A stretch of DNA of 64,000 bases from Chamaecyparis obtusa (taxonomy: Eukaryota > Streptophyta > Pinopsida > Cupressales > Cupressaceae), in assembly GCA_027943335.1 (NCBI GenBank), contig BSBK01008836.1, positions 496,001 through 560,000 of the forward strand, in the 5' to 3' direction. The notes under the pieces are model-generated. The model saw only the letters and a list, made by a program, of their open reading frames with translations, made no database searches and had not been told where the DNA came from. Numbering within the stretch: the first letter of the stretch is position 1; every line of letters begins with the position of its first letter. The position numbers and the translations under genes are program-made. Positions 1 to 11,137 of the stretch are shown in pieces.

Positions 1-1186
1 ATCTCTGTTATTTATGATTTTATAATAGCTCTATTAAATTTGTTATAATCTATTTTTTTTAAGCTATCTCTTTGTTATTTTTTAATCTTTGTTCTAAGTT
101 TTATCTTTGTAGTTCTTTGATCTTTGTTCCTTGCATTCCTTACCAGTTGCTGCCAAGAAGTCTTTACTGTTTCTGATCTCTGTTATTTTACCTTATCTCT
201 GTTCCTTGCATTCCTAAACGGTTGCTACCAGAAAGTCTTCATTGTTTCTTATCTCCCACTGGTTATGTTTAGCTGCTGCCAGTCATAGTTGATTGCCCTT
301 GCATTTTCTCTGTCCCTCGCATTGTGTTCCTTGTGTTTTTTGTTTTTTTTCTGTCCCCTGCGTTTTTCTACTTCCTTTTCGTCAGATGCTAGGAAGCCTA
401 CACTGCTTCCTTTATGTTAGGTGCCAGGAAGGCTACACTGCTTCCTTTCCGTCAGCTATCAGGAAGGCTACTCTCTGCCTTTCATCCATTTGTATTTGCT
501 CTGTCTTAGTTATCCTTTGTTCTCCCTTCGTTGACAGTTTTGTGCAGTTACGCTGCCAATTTAGTCTCCCTTCACAGCTTGCAACCTAAGTTTACAAGCT
601 AGTTTGAACGCTTTTTCAAGGTTCTTTGTCTTATTTTCATTCGCTTGCATAATTTATTTTAAAATAACATTGTTATATTATTTTAAAAACTCAACATTGT
701 TTTATTATTAGTCTATAGTTTATTTCACTCTTTTAAATATAATTTACAATATTTTGTTTTAAATAGTTTAATTTAATTAGTCTTTAAATAACTTTTTCCT
801 CAATAGTTCTTTTTCCAATAGTAAATGTTCATTTAATTTTAATACATTTTAAGACGTTTTAATAACATTTAAAAATCATTTCAATAGTTTCTAATAATGT
901 TTAATAGTTTCTCTATAAGGAATTTTTTGTTTAATTTCATTAGTGATTATCATTTTATCACTTTGTTTTATGTTTCAATTTAAAATTTAATATCATTTAA
1001 TCGTTTATTGGTTGGTTTAACAAAAATTTAATTGTCAATTTAATCTATTCAAATCGTCATTAACATTAAGTTAAATTTCATTTTAGCATTCATTGGCATT
1101 CACTTATTAATATATTATTGTTTCTAACTCATTTTTTGTGTCCTTAGCACGTTTTAATAATTTAATTTTTTCGTTAATTATACAAT
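1..1186. repeat. AT-rich leader or LTR-like DNA with short tandem repeats
   Basis: No coding domain is seen. Two sets of imperfect direct repeats are visible. A block starting TGTTCCTTGCATTCC recurs near 126 and 200 (period about 75 bp). A block with AGGAAGGCTAC-like core recurs three times at about 381-413, 416-448 and 451-482 (period 35 bp). From 600 to 1186 the DNA is very AT-rich and featureless. Its position just upstream of a copia gag suggests 5' LTR or untranslated leader of that element. No LTR matching the one at 3555 and no primer binding site was found, so this is inference. Confidence 0.4.
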
Positions 1187-2117
1187 CATGTCTACATTAA
1201 TTCTTGAAATCAAATTGAATAGTACTAATTACCACGTGGAAAACACACATTTCATTTACTTTTCGATTTAAACACATCTTAGACATTGCTATTGGTGTGG
1301 CTTTTGCTCCAGCCGCCACCGCAGCTCAAGCCGATATAGATGCTTGGAATACTAAAAATGAGAAGGCACTTGGCCTCATTGGCATTTCTCTCAGCCTGGA
1401 ATTATATGTACTTATTGCTAATTGTACTACAACTCATGCAGTGTGGGATATTCTCAAAAACACCTATGACAATCCGAATGAATCCCGAAAGATTCAAATT
1501 CAAGATTAATTGGAGGATCTCAAGTATACAGATTTCAAGACCACGGATGATTTTTTATTAAAATTTGATTCAATTAAGAGTCAGTTAAATGGTTTAGGAG
1601 TTACTATTAATGATATTCATTTAATTCATATAATTTTAAAGAAATGTCTTCCTAGGCAATTTCAACAATTTATAACTAGTGTGCATTCTCAATTAGCAAT
1701 TGCTACTTTAGCTACTCAAACAACTTATATCATTTTTCAAAATTTATTGCGTCAAGGGGAAGCTAAGTTGATTGAATTTGGAACTCTTAAATCTAATGAA
1801 CATGTTTTTGTTTCTAAAAATCAAAATCCTAACTTTAGATCTAATAGCAATAACAATTCTAATTCTAATTCTAGGCCTCATTATTATAACAATAATCATA
1901 GTAATAATCATAATAATAATAACCATTAGGAGAATGGTCTTCATAAAAGACCCCATTGCACCTATTGTGGGAAAGATCGTCATGTTACCAACAATTGCTT
2001 TAAAAAACAAAAAGATAAGAAGCAAATGAATCAAAATAATCAAAACTTTCAAAAAAGTAATGGTAATCAATCTCATCATGCTTTTACAGTTCGTTATAAT
2101 GTTTCTAACCCTTTTTA
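1187..2117 (+). pseudogene. Copia-A gag (capsid and zinc knuckle), broken by stops
   Basis: Gag would form the cytoplasmic capsid particle that packages element RNA. The reading starts at ATG 1187 and is disturbed around 1240-1290. It then runs through a gag-polypeptide/UBN2-like region (about 1297-1740) with in-frame stops at 1507-1509 (TAA) and 1927-1929 (TAG). Both sit where a glutamine codon would be one C-to-T change away. An Asn-rich tract encoded by AAT/AAC repeats lies at about 1840-1926. A standard CCHC zinc knuckle follows at about 1959-2000, reading CTYCGKDRHVTNNC with all four metal ligands present. The family call rests on this order and on the knuckle. No usable protein can be made without readthrough of two stops. 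Confidence 0.75.
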
Positions 2118-3192
2118 AAATTTGTGCCATATATTTAATTCAATGCATTGCTCAATTTTAATTTGTTCAAGTATTGTGAGTTATCTAACAACATTGCCTT
2201 CTTGTGGATTATTTTTTATTTCATTAATTAGCATTATTGCTATCAATTTTTATATGACCTATTGATTTGCACATAGTTGCAATTTTATGCTTTTACATCT
2301 CTTATATGCTCATGGTGGCATTTTATGGTTTTATACCATTTATTGATATACATTTTATTGTATTTTATTGTATTTTATTTGTAAGTTGCATTGGGAGCCC
2401 AATTTTCAAAGTTAACTCAGTTGCCTTATTCTACGAAGGGACCCGTGGAGTTTCCCTCCATCCAATGTTTGGTATGCACTTACTTCAGTTGATGTTTATC
2501 AACTTGATCCATCGGTTATTTTTCTTCATGGCGAGGATGATGTTCTTGAAATCCTTCTTGTACTTTGTTGGATTTCTCATATATTTGGACGACAATATGT
2601 TTTTCACTCATAATCCTTAGTTCAGATTATTATTTAGCATATGTCAATATTTGTTAAGTTTATCTTAATGTTGGTTTAGATTATTATCTCCTTAATGATT
2701 CCTTGTTTGTAGTACTTAATGTTCTACATGGATTATGATTTATTCTCTCTCATATCTCTTTGCATACTACTAATGTGATGATGAGTTTGCATACTTCATT
2801 GCTTAGATCATGAGTCATGCAGGTTGTGGATTGATCACCCATTCACTTGCAGTGGAATGACTCATTAGTGGACTGTCTATATCCATGTGATTGATGCAGT
2901 GTTGATGCAAATTTCATTAGTTGGCTTTGTTTGTGGTCATTTGTGCATTAGTATGTTTATTTTGACATGAGAGGATGGATGATGTTCATAGTACCTAGAT
3001 TGTTCATTTTGAACTTGGAGCATGTGGTTTTATCCTGCTTTAATGATAGCTCGATTGAACTTTAGAACAAGCTTATGGGTTCATCTCTAACCCTCATCAA
3101 TTTTATTTTAAAGTTATCAAAGATTCTTTAAAGTTGAATTAATTTATGATGCAAATTATGAGTTTATTTTCAAAGGATATACTAATTTGTAT
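2118..3192. other. Stretch with no recognised gene inside Copia-A
   Basis: This interval should hold protease, integrase and reverse transcriptase, but none of their motifs was found in any frame. The longest open frame (2267-2620, 117 codons) is rich in Phe, Ile and Tyr, as expected from T-rich DNA, and is not judged real. The stretch is either diverged beyond recognition or unrelated filler. Confidence 0.5.
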
Positions 3193-3547
3193 CTAGGGTA
3201 GATCCCAATAATGGGAAATCTACTTGTGGATATTTGTTTTGTTTTCTTCTCTTCTTTGATTCAAGTGACATATCATGGAACATTCAAAAGGCACAATCCA
3301 CTTCTCTTAGCTCTATCAAATATGAATGTACAAGTTGTACCCATGCATCCAATCATGCCTTATGGTTAAAGACGACTACATGAAGATTTGGAGATACCTC
3401 AAATTGAAGACAATCAAATTTCTTCCTTATATAGAAGATCAAGTTGCAGATATTTTGACAAAGCCTCTTTCTAAAGAGAAATTTCAATATCATTATAAAA
3501 ATTTGGGGTTACTACCCTTTGATGTAAACTCCCCAAGTAAAGATTAA
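3193..3547 (+). pseudogene. Copia-A RNase H C-terminal remnant
   Basis: This is the 3' end of a copia polyprotein, whose RNase H removes the RNA strand during reverse transcription. Around 3203-3300 one frame reads DPNNGKSTCGYLF, close to the copia RNase H block that normally reads D-x-x-x-KSTSG. A second frame ends with VADILTKPLSKEKF (about 3437-3487), the conserved end of copia pol, with stop at 3545-3547. The two pieces are in different frames, so at least one frameshift separates them. The stop is followed immediately by the polypurine tract, as expected for this family. Confidence 0.75.
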
Positions 3548-4150
3548 GGGGGGGTGTTAGAATAGTTAATCTTTCCTTGGTTGTATTTATTTATTTATTT
3601 GAGTATAAACCAAGGTATCATTTTTTATTTTATTTAGTAGAATCCTTACATGTATTTTGTCCTCTAGTCCAAATGGGAGGACATGTCATATTTGTAATTC
3701 TTTTAATAAGGAAAATAGCTTATCCTCTTTATAAGAGGATCTTGACACTTTGCACACACCTATTATGGATGATGACATTCATAGATTGGTGAGTTACTTA
3801 GTAACTCCTATCCTCATCTCTATAAAAGAGATGCTCTCCTCTCTTATTTTCTCTACATGAGGTTATTGTAAATGATCTCTCTCTCTCTCTCTCTCAAGCT
3901 TTGCCATATTCGTAATATCAGAAGCGATTTTTCTTTTCTTTTACCCTTTCAAAAATCTTCTTGTCTCCTTGTGTTGGCGTTTGGATGCTTGCTCCTAGTT
4001 CTTGGTTTTCTCATGGTAACATCTCCTTCATTAACTCTCTCTTGGATTACTTTCTTTTCCTTGCTCTCATTATTTTCTTTACAAAAATTCTTATTCCAAC
4101 TTCAGTTTGATCCTAGAGAGTCGTGTAGGTTGTGGGAGGTAACATTGTTG
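3545..4150 (+). repeat. Copia-A polypurine tract and 3' LTR
   Basis: A purine run (TAAGGGGGGGG, ending at 3554) is followed at 3555 by TGTTAGAATAG, a normal LTR start. A TATA-like CTCTATAAAAGAG lies at about 3819-3831, inside the presumed promoter. A (TC)n run follows at 3876-3895. The right end is not defined because the partner LTR is not in the window; the homology may stop anywhere between about 4010 and 4160. Confidence 0.65.
3876..3895. repeat. (TC)10 microsatellite
   Basis: Pure TC dinucleotide run of 20 bases, about 50 bp downstream of the TATA-like box in the Copia-A LTR. It falls where the transcript leader would begin. Confidence 0.9.
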
Positions 4151-4397
4151 AAGGCAAGCTAAATCTTGAAATTTGGCCAAGTCTGGAATTTTTCAGAAAC
4201 TCCCAAAATCTACAATCTTTATTATAACTCATATGAAGCTAAAACCTATCTCAAACATCTTGACAATATTTATATAAATATAACTTAAAGAATAAGAAAG
4301 GAAATAATTTATACTTAAATGTTAGATTTATATAAATCCTCCCACCCCCGAGCTGAAAAATGGCTAAAGTATGGAAAGTAATGATACAAGAGGGAAG

Positions 4398-5717
4398 CCT
4401 TGGAAGTGGCGGAATTATGCAACCCCAAAGGATTCCAAAATCCTCTTATCACCTCAAATCCCGCCCGATGTGAAGTGTACATAAGACTCAACCAAATCAG
4501 ATCTGCACTATGGAGGATGAAGTCCAACATTGGCGAAGTTAAAAGGGAAATGCTAAAGTGAGATGAAGGAAGAAAATTCCTCAAGGCAAGTGGAATTCTG
4601 CATGCCTTGAGGATTAGGATTCCTCCCTAGATTGAAAAATCTGCCCCTGGTGTTGATGGTGAGAAAGATCAAGACCAAGACCCCCAAGACTTGAATGAAA
4701 TGCAATTTGATAGTAATCTGATCCAGAAATTTGAAGTGTGAGATGAAACAAGGAAGCAAGTAATGAATGTCGAGAGAATTTTCTCTTTTGAACTAGCAGA
4801 ATTCCACTACCCTAGAGGATTCCTCTAGGCACCCCAATCCCTGCCCAATCTAGGATTGTGCACAAAACAAGCACAACACCTAACTTGCATTCCAATAGAG
4901 AGCAAAGGTTGATAGGGTGGGAGTTAGAGAAGAATTTAAGGATGAAATGATGAGTCTAAGCGCAAAAGAGGGAAATTTGTCAAGGCTGGCAGAATTCCGC
5001 GCACCTTGAGGAATCCTAAATTCCTCTCAATGTCCAAAGTTCCACCCTATGCACTAAGTGGAGCTAAATGGCGATGAACAATTCCTCGGGGACGGCAGAA
5101 TTCCACCATCCCCGAAGATAAAATCCTCCCCTTGCGTGAATTTCCGCCTTGACATGATGAGGGCGAAACTCGAACTTAGCCTCCCCCCACCCCCCAATTC
5201 ATGAAAGGATGAACATGAGTATGAGAACAACCTTGCAAGCCAAGATGTTAATGTTTCATACCATGATTGAAGATAAACAACAAAAACAAAATAATGAACA
5301 CTAAGACACAACAATTTATCCTGGGAAGACCCTCCAACTTGAGGGGAAAACTCAGCCACACCAAAAAATCTCACTTTATATTAATGAAAGATCAGAAAAT
5401 CTGATTTACAATATTGCCCAAAATGCTAGACTAAAGAAAACTAGCCTAATAATCAGCCACCAAGACATATATATACATGTCTTGACTCTTCATTGTCTTG
5501 ATAATGAAGGGTCAGGTAGTTACAACAAAGCATGACCTTTCAGATTTACAAATGAAATGAAGAGACACTCTCAAAAAGATAACTCCAGGCGCTAAAACAT
5601 CAACACAAGAGGGCAATCAATTTAAGTGTTTGAATTCAACGTTGGAAGAAGTTATAAAGACTAAAACACAGCAAGAAAAGATTCCTCAGGGATGGCGGAA
5701 TTCTGCCATCCCCGAGG
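4398..5717. repeat. Six copies of a 34-nt palindrome centred on GAATTC
   Basis: Copies lie at 4398-4431, 4579-4612, about 4785-4818 (decayed), 4978-5011, 5084-5117 and 5684-5717. Each is 34 nt with centre GGAATT or GAATTC. The best arms are CCTCAAGGCA / TGCCTTGAGG (4579-4612, perfect 10 bp). The copy at 5684-5717 is almost fully self-complementary (two mismatched pairs over 34 nt). Arm sequence differs between copies while complementarity is kept. Each is followed by a looser block ending in TTTCCGCCC or a variant 25-40 nt later. No protein domain is seen between the copies. Confidence 0.8.
5252..5400 (-). repeat. Possible minus-strand LTR end with primer-site-like motif
   Basis: On the minus strand the sequence ends ...TTCAATCA at 5264 and is followed directly by TGGTATGAAACA (5252-5263), which matches 8 of 12 bases of the plant copia primer site TGGTATCAGAGC. 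Just inside (about 5310-5345, minus strand) is a TTTTCCCC ... TTCCCAGGATAAATTGTTGTG block. It resembles the U5 block of the Copia-1 LTR, where a TTTCTCCC ... TTTCCACATGATAAA pattern is found. If correct, the palindromes at 4398-5117 would be internal leader of a minus-strand element. No partner LTR was found. Confidence 0.35.
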
Positions 5718-6587
5718 ATAAAATCCTAAAGCATAGGAGATTTCCGCCCCCTAAAAGAAGCTTGGCCCAAGCATGCATAAACAACGATCTTATTTGAGGA
5801 TAATCAAGCATTAAAAAAGGTATTAAATTCCTTCACCATGGTCGGCCTAGGGGCTGAGAAAACAAATTAAATAAAACATTTTATTGGTCCAATGAAGCCA
5901 GGTTGGCCTAGGTGGAAGATTGTGCCTCTTCATCGCCTATGTAAGGAGATAAGACAAGTTCATTTCAAAAACATCAATCAAAAATTTCAGCCTGCTACAA
6001 GGCAGCAATCTCCTCTCTGCAATAAACAGGTGAATTGCATCTTAATATGCAGTGATTTTCTTCATAAGATTAGGCTGCGAATTGTCTTCTTAGGGGTGAT
6101 GAATTGACTTGAGAGGTAGCAGATCAACACAGGAGAGGGATCAAGGTCTTTTGGAGGGCAGTAATATTGGGCGAGATTGAGCAGTTTGCTCTCTAAAATC
6201 TGAGACGAAGATGGCAAGAAAAAATGAAATCTGGGCATGTTATTGGTGAAAATAAAAACTAGTTTATTTCCAGATTTTAGCATAATTTCATTCCAAAATT
6301 TGCTAGTGAAAGAGAGGTTTGATTTTGAGATAAGGAAAATCCATTTCATTTTGATGTTGATGCAATTATCATGAAAGCTTTCAGATTTCTTCATTTTGTT
6401 ATACTTATCAATTTTGCGAAGTTTAATGCTTTTTTCTCCTTTGTTTTTCAAGGTGAATTTCAAAGAAGGAAGCTAGGAGGACAAAGATTGTGGCAAGATC
6501 AAGCCCAAAACTTCAACCAAGTGGATGCTACAGCAAGGCAGGCTCAAGCTTGAGGACTCCAAATGAGAAGAAAGATCCAAGTCCAGT
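5718..6587. other. Non-coding, part of an older repeat
   Basis: No protein domain is seen; the small ORFs on both strands lack recognisable motifs. The part next to 6588 is the left flank of the Gypsy-1 insertion and should join to 13440 onwards in the pre-insertion sequence. Both flanks share a style of CAAGATCAAG / CAAGTTCAAG runs, which supports their belonging together. Confidence 0.5.
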
Positions 6588-6592
6588 TATTA

Positions 6593-7637
6593 TGTAATGT
6601 CCCCAATTTAGCAGGTACCTAGGCTTGTTATTGTTAGTTCATCAATGCGGTCCCTGTGAGCTGACGATTTGATTAGGGGATCTCTATGTCTGACTTTCTA
6701 TTTTTAGTAAGTCAGTTATACCCGGTTTCTATTTCGGGAAAGGCAGTTGGGCGTTGATTTTAGTCTTCTTTCTTCGTTGGAGCTCTTCCAGGAATTGTCA
6801 ATTATCACTTTCTTCATATTTGATGAAATGAAGCTTGGCTTATTTCAATATTTTACTTTAAGTGTTCTAATTTGAAAGTGTGTAGTTGACGATTGTTATC
6901 ACTTAAGTGAAAGGTGTGATTGTGAAGCTAAATGGTGGTGTGAAGAGGAAAATTTTATTTATTATTTAAAAAGCCCAACCTTGCATGATTCATCATCATG
7001 TTATTATTATCAAAGTTTGTAATTTTTCTGAAAGCTTCGAACTTGTGCAAACAAGGGTTTGAGCAGACTTGAGGAAACATTTTTTCTTCCAAGACGTGCA
7101 TTGTGAAATGGATGTCAAATGCCATTGAATAATGTGAAGAATGCCAGTGATGTGAAGAATGCCAGTGATATGAAGAATTATGGCCTACAGATTCGAATCC
7201 TGAGCTGTACGGTTGTGCCAATGCCGTGAATCAATAAAAGCCAGTCGTTTGCAGACCTGGCGTATGGGAGTTGGAGATTTATGGTATACAGCAGGGAATT
7301 TCTCATGGTGACAGGGAATTGATGCCAGCGGTTTCTACAGCAGCTAATGCACTGGTATATATTCACGTGAAAGCTATAGCAAGAGGTTTCAATATTATTC
7401 CAAGAGCATCCAGGTGCCAATAATTTCATTTCTAATTATATTGCATGAATGATGTGAAACACAACATTGATTTTTTAATACTATGGCATAGAATATGTTG
7501 CATTGAATTAACGTGAGTTATGAATTGAGCTATTGTTAAACAAATGAATTCTGTTCAATTGAGGAGATTTAGAATTATAAATTGTTAGTTTACGGAAAAT
7601 ACCATTGCAAATTGAAGAGCTACAAAGGCTCTTTACA
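6593..7637 (+). repeat. Gypsy-1 5' LTR
   Basis: Begins TGTAATGTCCCC and ends GGCTCTTTACA. It is 1045 bp against 1028 bp for the 3' copy. The main difference is a direct duplication of about 18 bp (TGAAGAATGCCAGTGATG) near 7135-7170, which the 3' LTR has only once. Confidence 0.95.
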
Positions 7638-7638
7638 G

Positions 7639-7650
7639 TGGTATCAGAGC
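7639..7650 (+). promoter_or_regulatory. Gypsy-1 primer binding site
   Basis: TGGTATCAGAGC, one base after the LTR end, is complementary to the 3' end of plant initiator-Met tRNA and is where minus-strand DNA synthesis would start. Confidence 0.95.
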
Positions 7651-7685
7651 ACTGATCCTACCAGCCTGAAGTTTTGGGCCTAGAT

Positions 7686-9010
7686 ATGGCAGATAGATTT
7701 GTACCAGGTGTTCATTATACCCACAGGGGTAGAGCTTCGCCACCTCCGGAAGGTAATGAACAGGGTCCACGGGGTGATCAAACAGGTAACAAGAATAGAG
7801 ACAATGTGGGAAATGACATGGACAGGGAAGTCAGAGATACTTTCCAGAATCTAGCAGACGGTCAACATCATGTTGCAACTATTTTGCAACAACTTTCTGA
7901 CACCTTGTAGCGCATGAATGTACTAGGGAACCGTGACAGGGGCACTAGAGATGCATCTGTTGGTTTGCATAGATCCAGAATTGTGGATAGGCAGGTGACC
8001 AGAGATGATCCTACAGGCACCCGTGATAGGCCATTACATCCCACGTTTCTGAGACCTGAAGAGGATGCAGTTAGTGTTGATTCTGAGCCAGCCCCTTTTG
8101 TGGATGATATGGTTGCTCATTATGCTGAATGGGATGCATTACCTGAACCCATTAAGAGGAACTTGAACTTCGATAGGTTCTTAACCCAAAAAAGAGAGCA
8201 TCATAGAGGCAGGCACAGTCCAGATACGAGACAGAGGACTAACCAGTTTGAACTTAAACAAGCAACCAATAAACTCACTATGACTCATTTTGATGGTAGT
8301 GGAAAGATGACAACTAGGGCCTGGATTCATAAGTTGGATACTTATCTTGCATTACGTCCTATGTTTGAAGAGGACGCTATTCGATTTGTTGTTCTGCACT
8401 TAGACAGAGCTGCTCATGATTGGTGGTATCATGGTCTCGTGTCATTACAACATGATCAGGTAAGAACTTATCAGGATTTTGTGCATAATCTGGTTGAGAG
8501 ATTTGACAAGAAAGATCCGGAATCATATTTTCGTGATTTGGCTCAACTCAGAGAAACTGGTAATTTGGAGACTTTCATTAATGAGTTTCAAAGAGTTTCA
8601 GTGATGGTTTATGATATTTCAGAGAGAAGACGGGTGATGTTGTTTACAGAAGGATTAGTAGAACCTCTCAGAGGATGGATTAAGTCCTTTGATCCCCCTT
8701 CTTTGCAGGCAGCTATGAAGAAAGCTCGGGACTTAGAGTTTTCAGCTCCACGTACTTGTTTTCCTTCCAAACCATCTAGTTCTTCCCAGGACAATAATTC
8801 TGCCCCAAAGAAAGAGGATGGATCAAATTCTAAGCGTCCTATGACGAGACCACTTGATCAGGAAACCCTTAATGATTTGAGAAGGAAGAGGTTATGTTTT
8901 TATTGCAGGGGTCCCTATGATGAGAAACATGAATGTCCTTTGAGGCCTAAGGGGAGAAATAGACTTATGGAATGGTTTTATGATGATGAGCATATGACTG
9001 ATTTTTCAGA
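7686..9010 (+). pseudogene. Gypsy-1 gag
   Basis: The frame opens at ATG 7686, 36 bp after the primer site. It is cut by one in-frame TAG at 7908-7910 and reopens in the same frame, continuing directly into pol. A retrotrans_gag domain lies at about 8260-8740 (for example [13 protein letters not shown] and the WWYHGLV block). A CCHC-like knuckle, [14 protein letters not shown], is at about 8897-8940; its spacing C-x2-C-x7-H-x-C is the shorter variant usual for chromoviruses, not the C-x2-C-x4-H-x4-C form. The capsid would assemble in the cytoplasm. Apart from the single stop, gag is the best preserved part of this element. Confidence 0.85.
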
Positions 9011-9079
9011 ACAGCAAGTTGACACGGAAGAAGGAATAACTACAAAGAGGAAAGATGGTGAAGATCCTAAGCTTAAGGT

Positions 9080-11137
9080 GGTCGATCTTTCTAGCATGCA
9101 GAAGGAAGGGTCTTTCAGATTACGTGGGCTCTTGGCGGGACAGCGTGTCACTGCTTTATTGGATACAGGGGCAACACATAATTTTATTGATTCAGGGTTA
9201 GTATCCAGGAGAGGGTTGTTGACTGAAGAGTTTGAGGGAATTAGTATCAAGGTTGCTGATGGTTACACTCTTAAGTGTGACAAAATGATTTCGAATTTGC
9301 CCCTCAGGTTAAACAATTATGACTTTAAATCTGATTTTTACGTGGTTGATATGGGTGGGACAGAATTGGTACTAGGCATGAGTTGGTTGCATTCCATTGA
9401 GGCTTTTTACCTCAACCTTAAGAATATGGAAATGAGTTTCGAAGTGGAGGGAAAGAAGCATATTTTGAAAGCCATCAAGGAAGAGAATTTGAAGACTATT
9501 ACCCTTAGATGTATGCAGCGACTTATTAACCATGATGCAGTGGAATGGGCAGTAGAGTGCAGGATGTTACCTACTTTTGAGGAAGTTGAGAAGACAGTTT
9601 ATCAGCCTGATATACAGGAACTACGGGTTAAACATTCCAAAGTGTTTAGTGATTTACCACATGGCAGACCACCTGACAAAGGCATAGAGCATATTATTGA
9701 GTTAGAGGGGACTAAACCCATTATGATCACTCCCTACCGGCATCCCAAGTGGCTAAAAGATGAGATCGAAAAGACTATTGAGGAGTTGCTCTCTATGGGG
9801 CACATCAAGCCGAGTAAGTCCCCTTTGGTTTCATCGGTAGTTTTTGTGCAGAAGAAGGATGACACCATGAGGATGTGTATTGATTACAGAATGCTGAATT
9901 GGAAAACCATTAAGAACAGGTATCCTATCCCTCGCATCGATGAGTTGATTGATGAGTTGCATGGAGTTGCTTTCTTTTCTAAGATAGATTTGAGATTTGG
10001 ATACCATTAGATTCGGGTTCGGGAGGAGGATATAGAGAAGACAGCCTTCCGATGTCATTATGGTCACTTCGAGTTTTTGGTCATGCCTTTTGGGTTGACC
10101 AACGCTCCGGCAACATTTCAGTCTACCATTAACAGGGTTTTCCACAAGCAGTTGAGGAAGTTTGTATTGGTTTTTTTCAATGATATCTTGGTTTACAGCA
10201 GGACGTGGGAGGAGCACCTGATGCATTTGGACACTGTGTTGGGTATCTTGGCTGAGGCTTCCTTATTTGCTAAGGAGTCTAAGTGTGCTTTGGGCATGTC
10301 TGAATTACTGTATCTAGGGCACATTATTAGAGCAGAGGGAGTTCATATGGACCCGGATAAGGTTTGCGCTATCATTGATTGGCCAGTGCCCGAGAGTTTG
10401 ACTAGCTTAGAGGGTTTATTGGTTTGTGTGCCTTTTATCGCAGATTTGTTGCAGGCTTTTCCCGACATGCAGCTCCCCTTACTGATCTGACTCGTAAGGG
10501 TGTGTTCTAGTGGACTGCTCAAGCACAGGAGTGTTTTGAGAAGTTCAAATTGATTATGATTTCTTGCTCGGTGTTAGCTATGCCTGACTTCTCTAGACCT
10601 TTTGATTTGCATTGTGATGCATCGGGTGAGGGTATTGGTGCAGTTCTCTCACAGGATCGTCATCCTATTGTGTACAAGAGTAGGAAGCTCAGGGGTCCTA
10701 AGAAGTCTTTCAGTGTTTATGATAAGGAGATGTTAGCCATCATGCATGCTTTGGCTAAATTCAGACAATATTTGGTGGGCAACAAATTTTGCATTAAAAC
10801 TGATCATGATAGTTTGAAATATTTCCTGGGCCAGCGTGATCTGAATGAGCGGCAACAGAAATGGGTCAGCAAGCTTCAGTCTTATGATTTTGATATCACC
10901 TATATCAAGCGAACACAGAACGTTGTTGCTGATGCTCTATCTAGGAGACCACACTTGTGTGCCTTGACAAAGGTTACTGGGGACTGGAAACATTTGATAG
11001 TCGCAGAGTATGCGAAGGATCAGTGGGCCATTGACTTTCTGGATGGGACTATCCAGGATGATAGGTATGCTCTTGTGAATGAGTTGATCATTTGCAAGGG
11101 AAGGGTTTGGTTGGTGGCTGGCTCAAGTGTTATATAG
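9080..11137 (+). pseudogene. Gypsy-1 protease, reverse transcriptase and RNase H
   Basis: In order: an aspartic protease with [12 protein letters not shown] (about 9150-9190); reverse transcriptase from about 9690 with [20 protein letters not shown], the SKIDL block and MPFGLTNAPATFQ; and RNase H with LHCDASGEG (about 10606), YDKEMLAI and TDHDSLKYF. Breaks: TAG at 10008-10010; a frameshift near 10400-10425; TAG near 10510; TAG at 11135-11137. The active-site motif reads F-F-N-D at about 10173-10184: the first of the paired aspartates is Asn (AAT at 10179-10181), one G-to-A change from Asp. This alone would be expected to stop DNA synthesis. Confidence 0.9.

Larger units (their letters stand above)
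1187..4150 (+). mobile_element. Ty1/copia retrotransposon remnant (Copia-A), most of pol missing
   Basis: A recognisable copia gag (1187-2117) and the last part of a copia RNase H (about 3193-3547) lie on the same strand only 1.1 kb apart, followed by a polypurine run and an LTR start. Protease, integrase and reverse transcriptase, which should occupy over 3 kb between them, are absent. The element is therefore an internally deleted relic. The right boundary is approximate because no second LTR is available for comparison. Confidence 0.7.

Noticed and set aside
293..589. 98-codon Cys/Phe-rich ORF
   Set aside because: Composition follows from T-rich repeated DNA; it spans the 35-bp tandem repeats and lacks any motif.
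1744..2130. 128-codon minus-strand ORF rich in Ile and Met
   Set aside because: It is the complement of the AAT/AAC repeat coding for the Asn-rich part of gag.
2267..2620. 117-codon hydrophobic ORF as a possible env-like or membrane protein
   Set aside because: Phe/Ile/Tyr richness comes from T-rich DNA. It sits where pol is missing, and no signal or transmembrane organisation beyond composition is seen.
4398..5717. MITEs or a CRISPR-like array for the palindromes
   Set aside because: No target duplications bound the copies, spacing varies from about 106 to 600 bp, and the organism is a plant; neither type fits.
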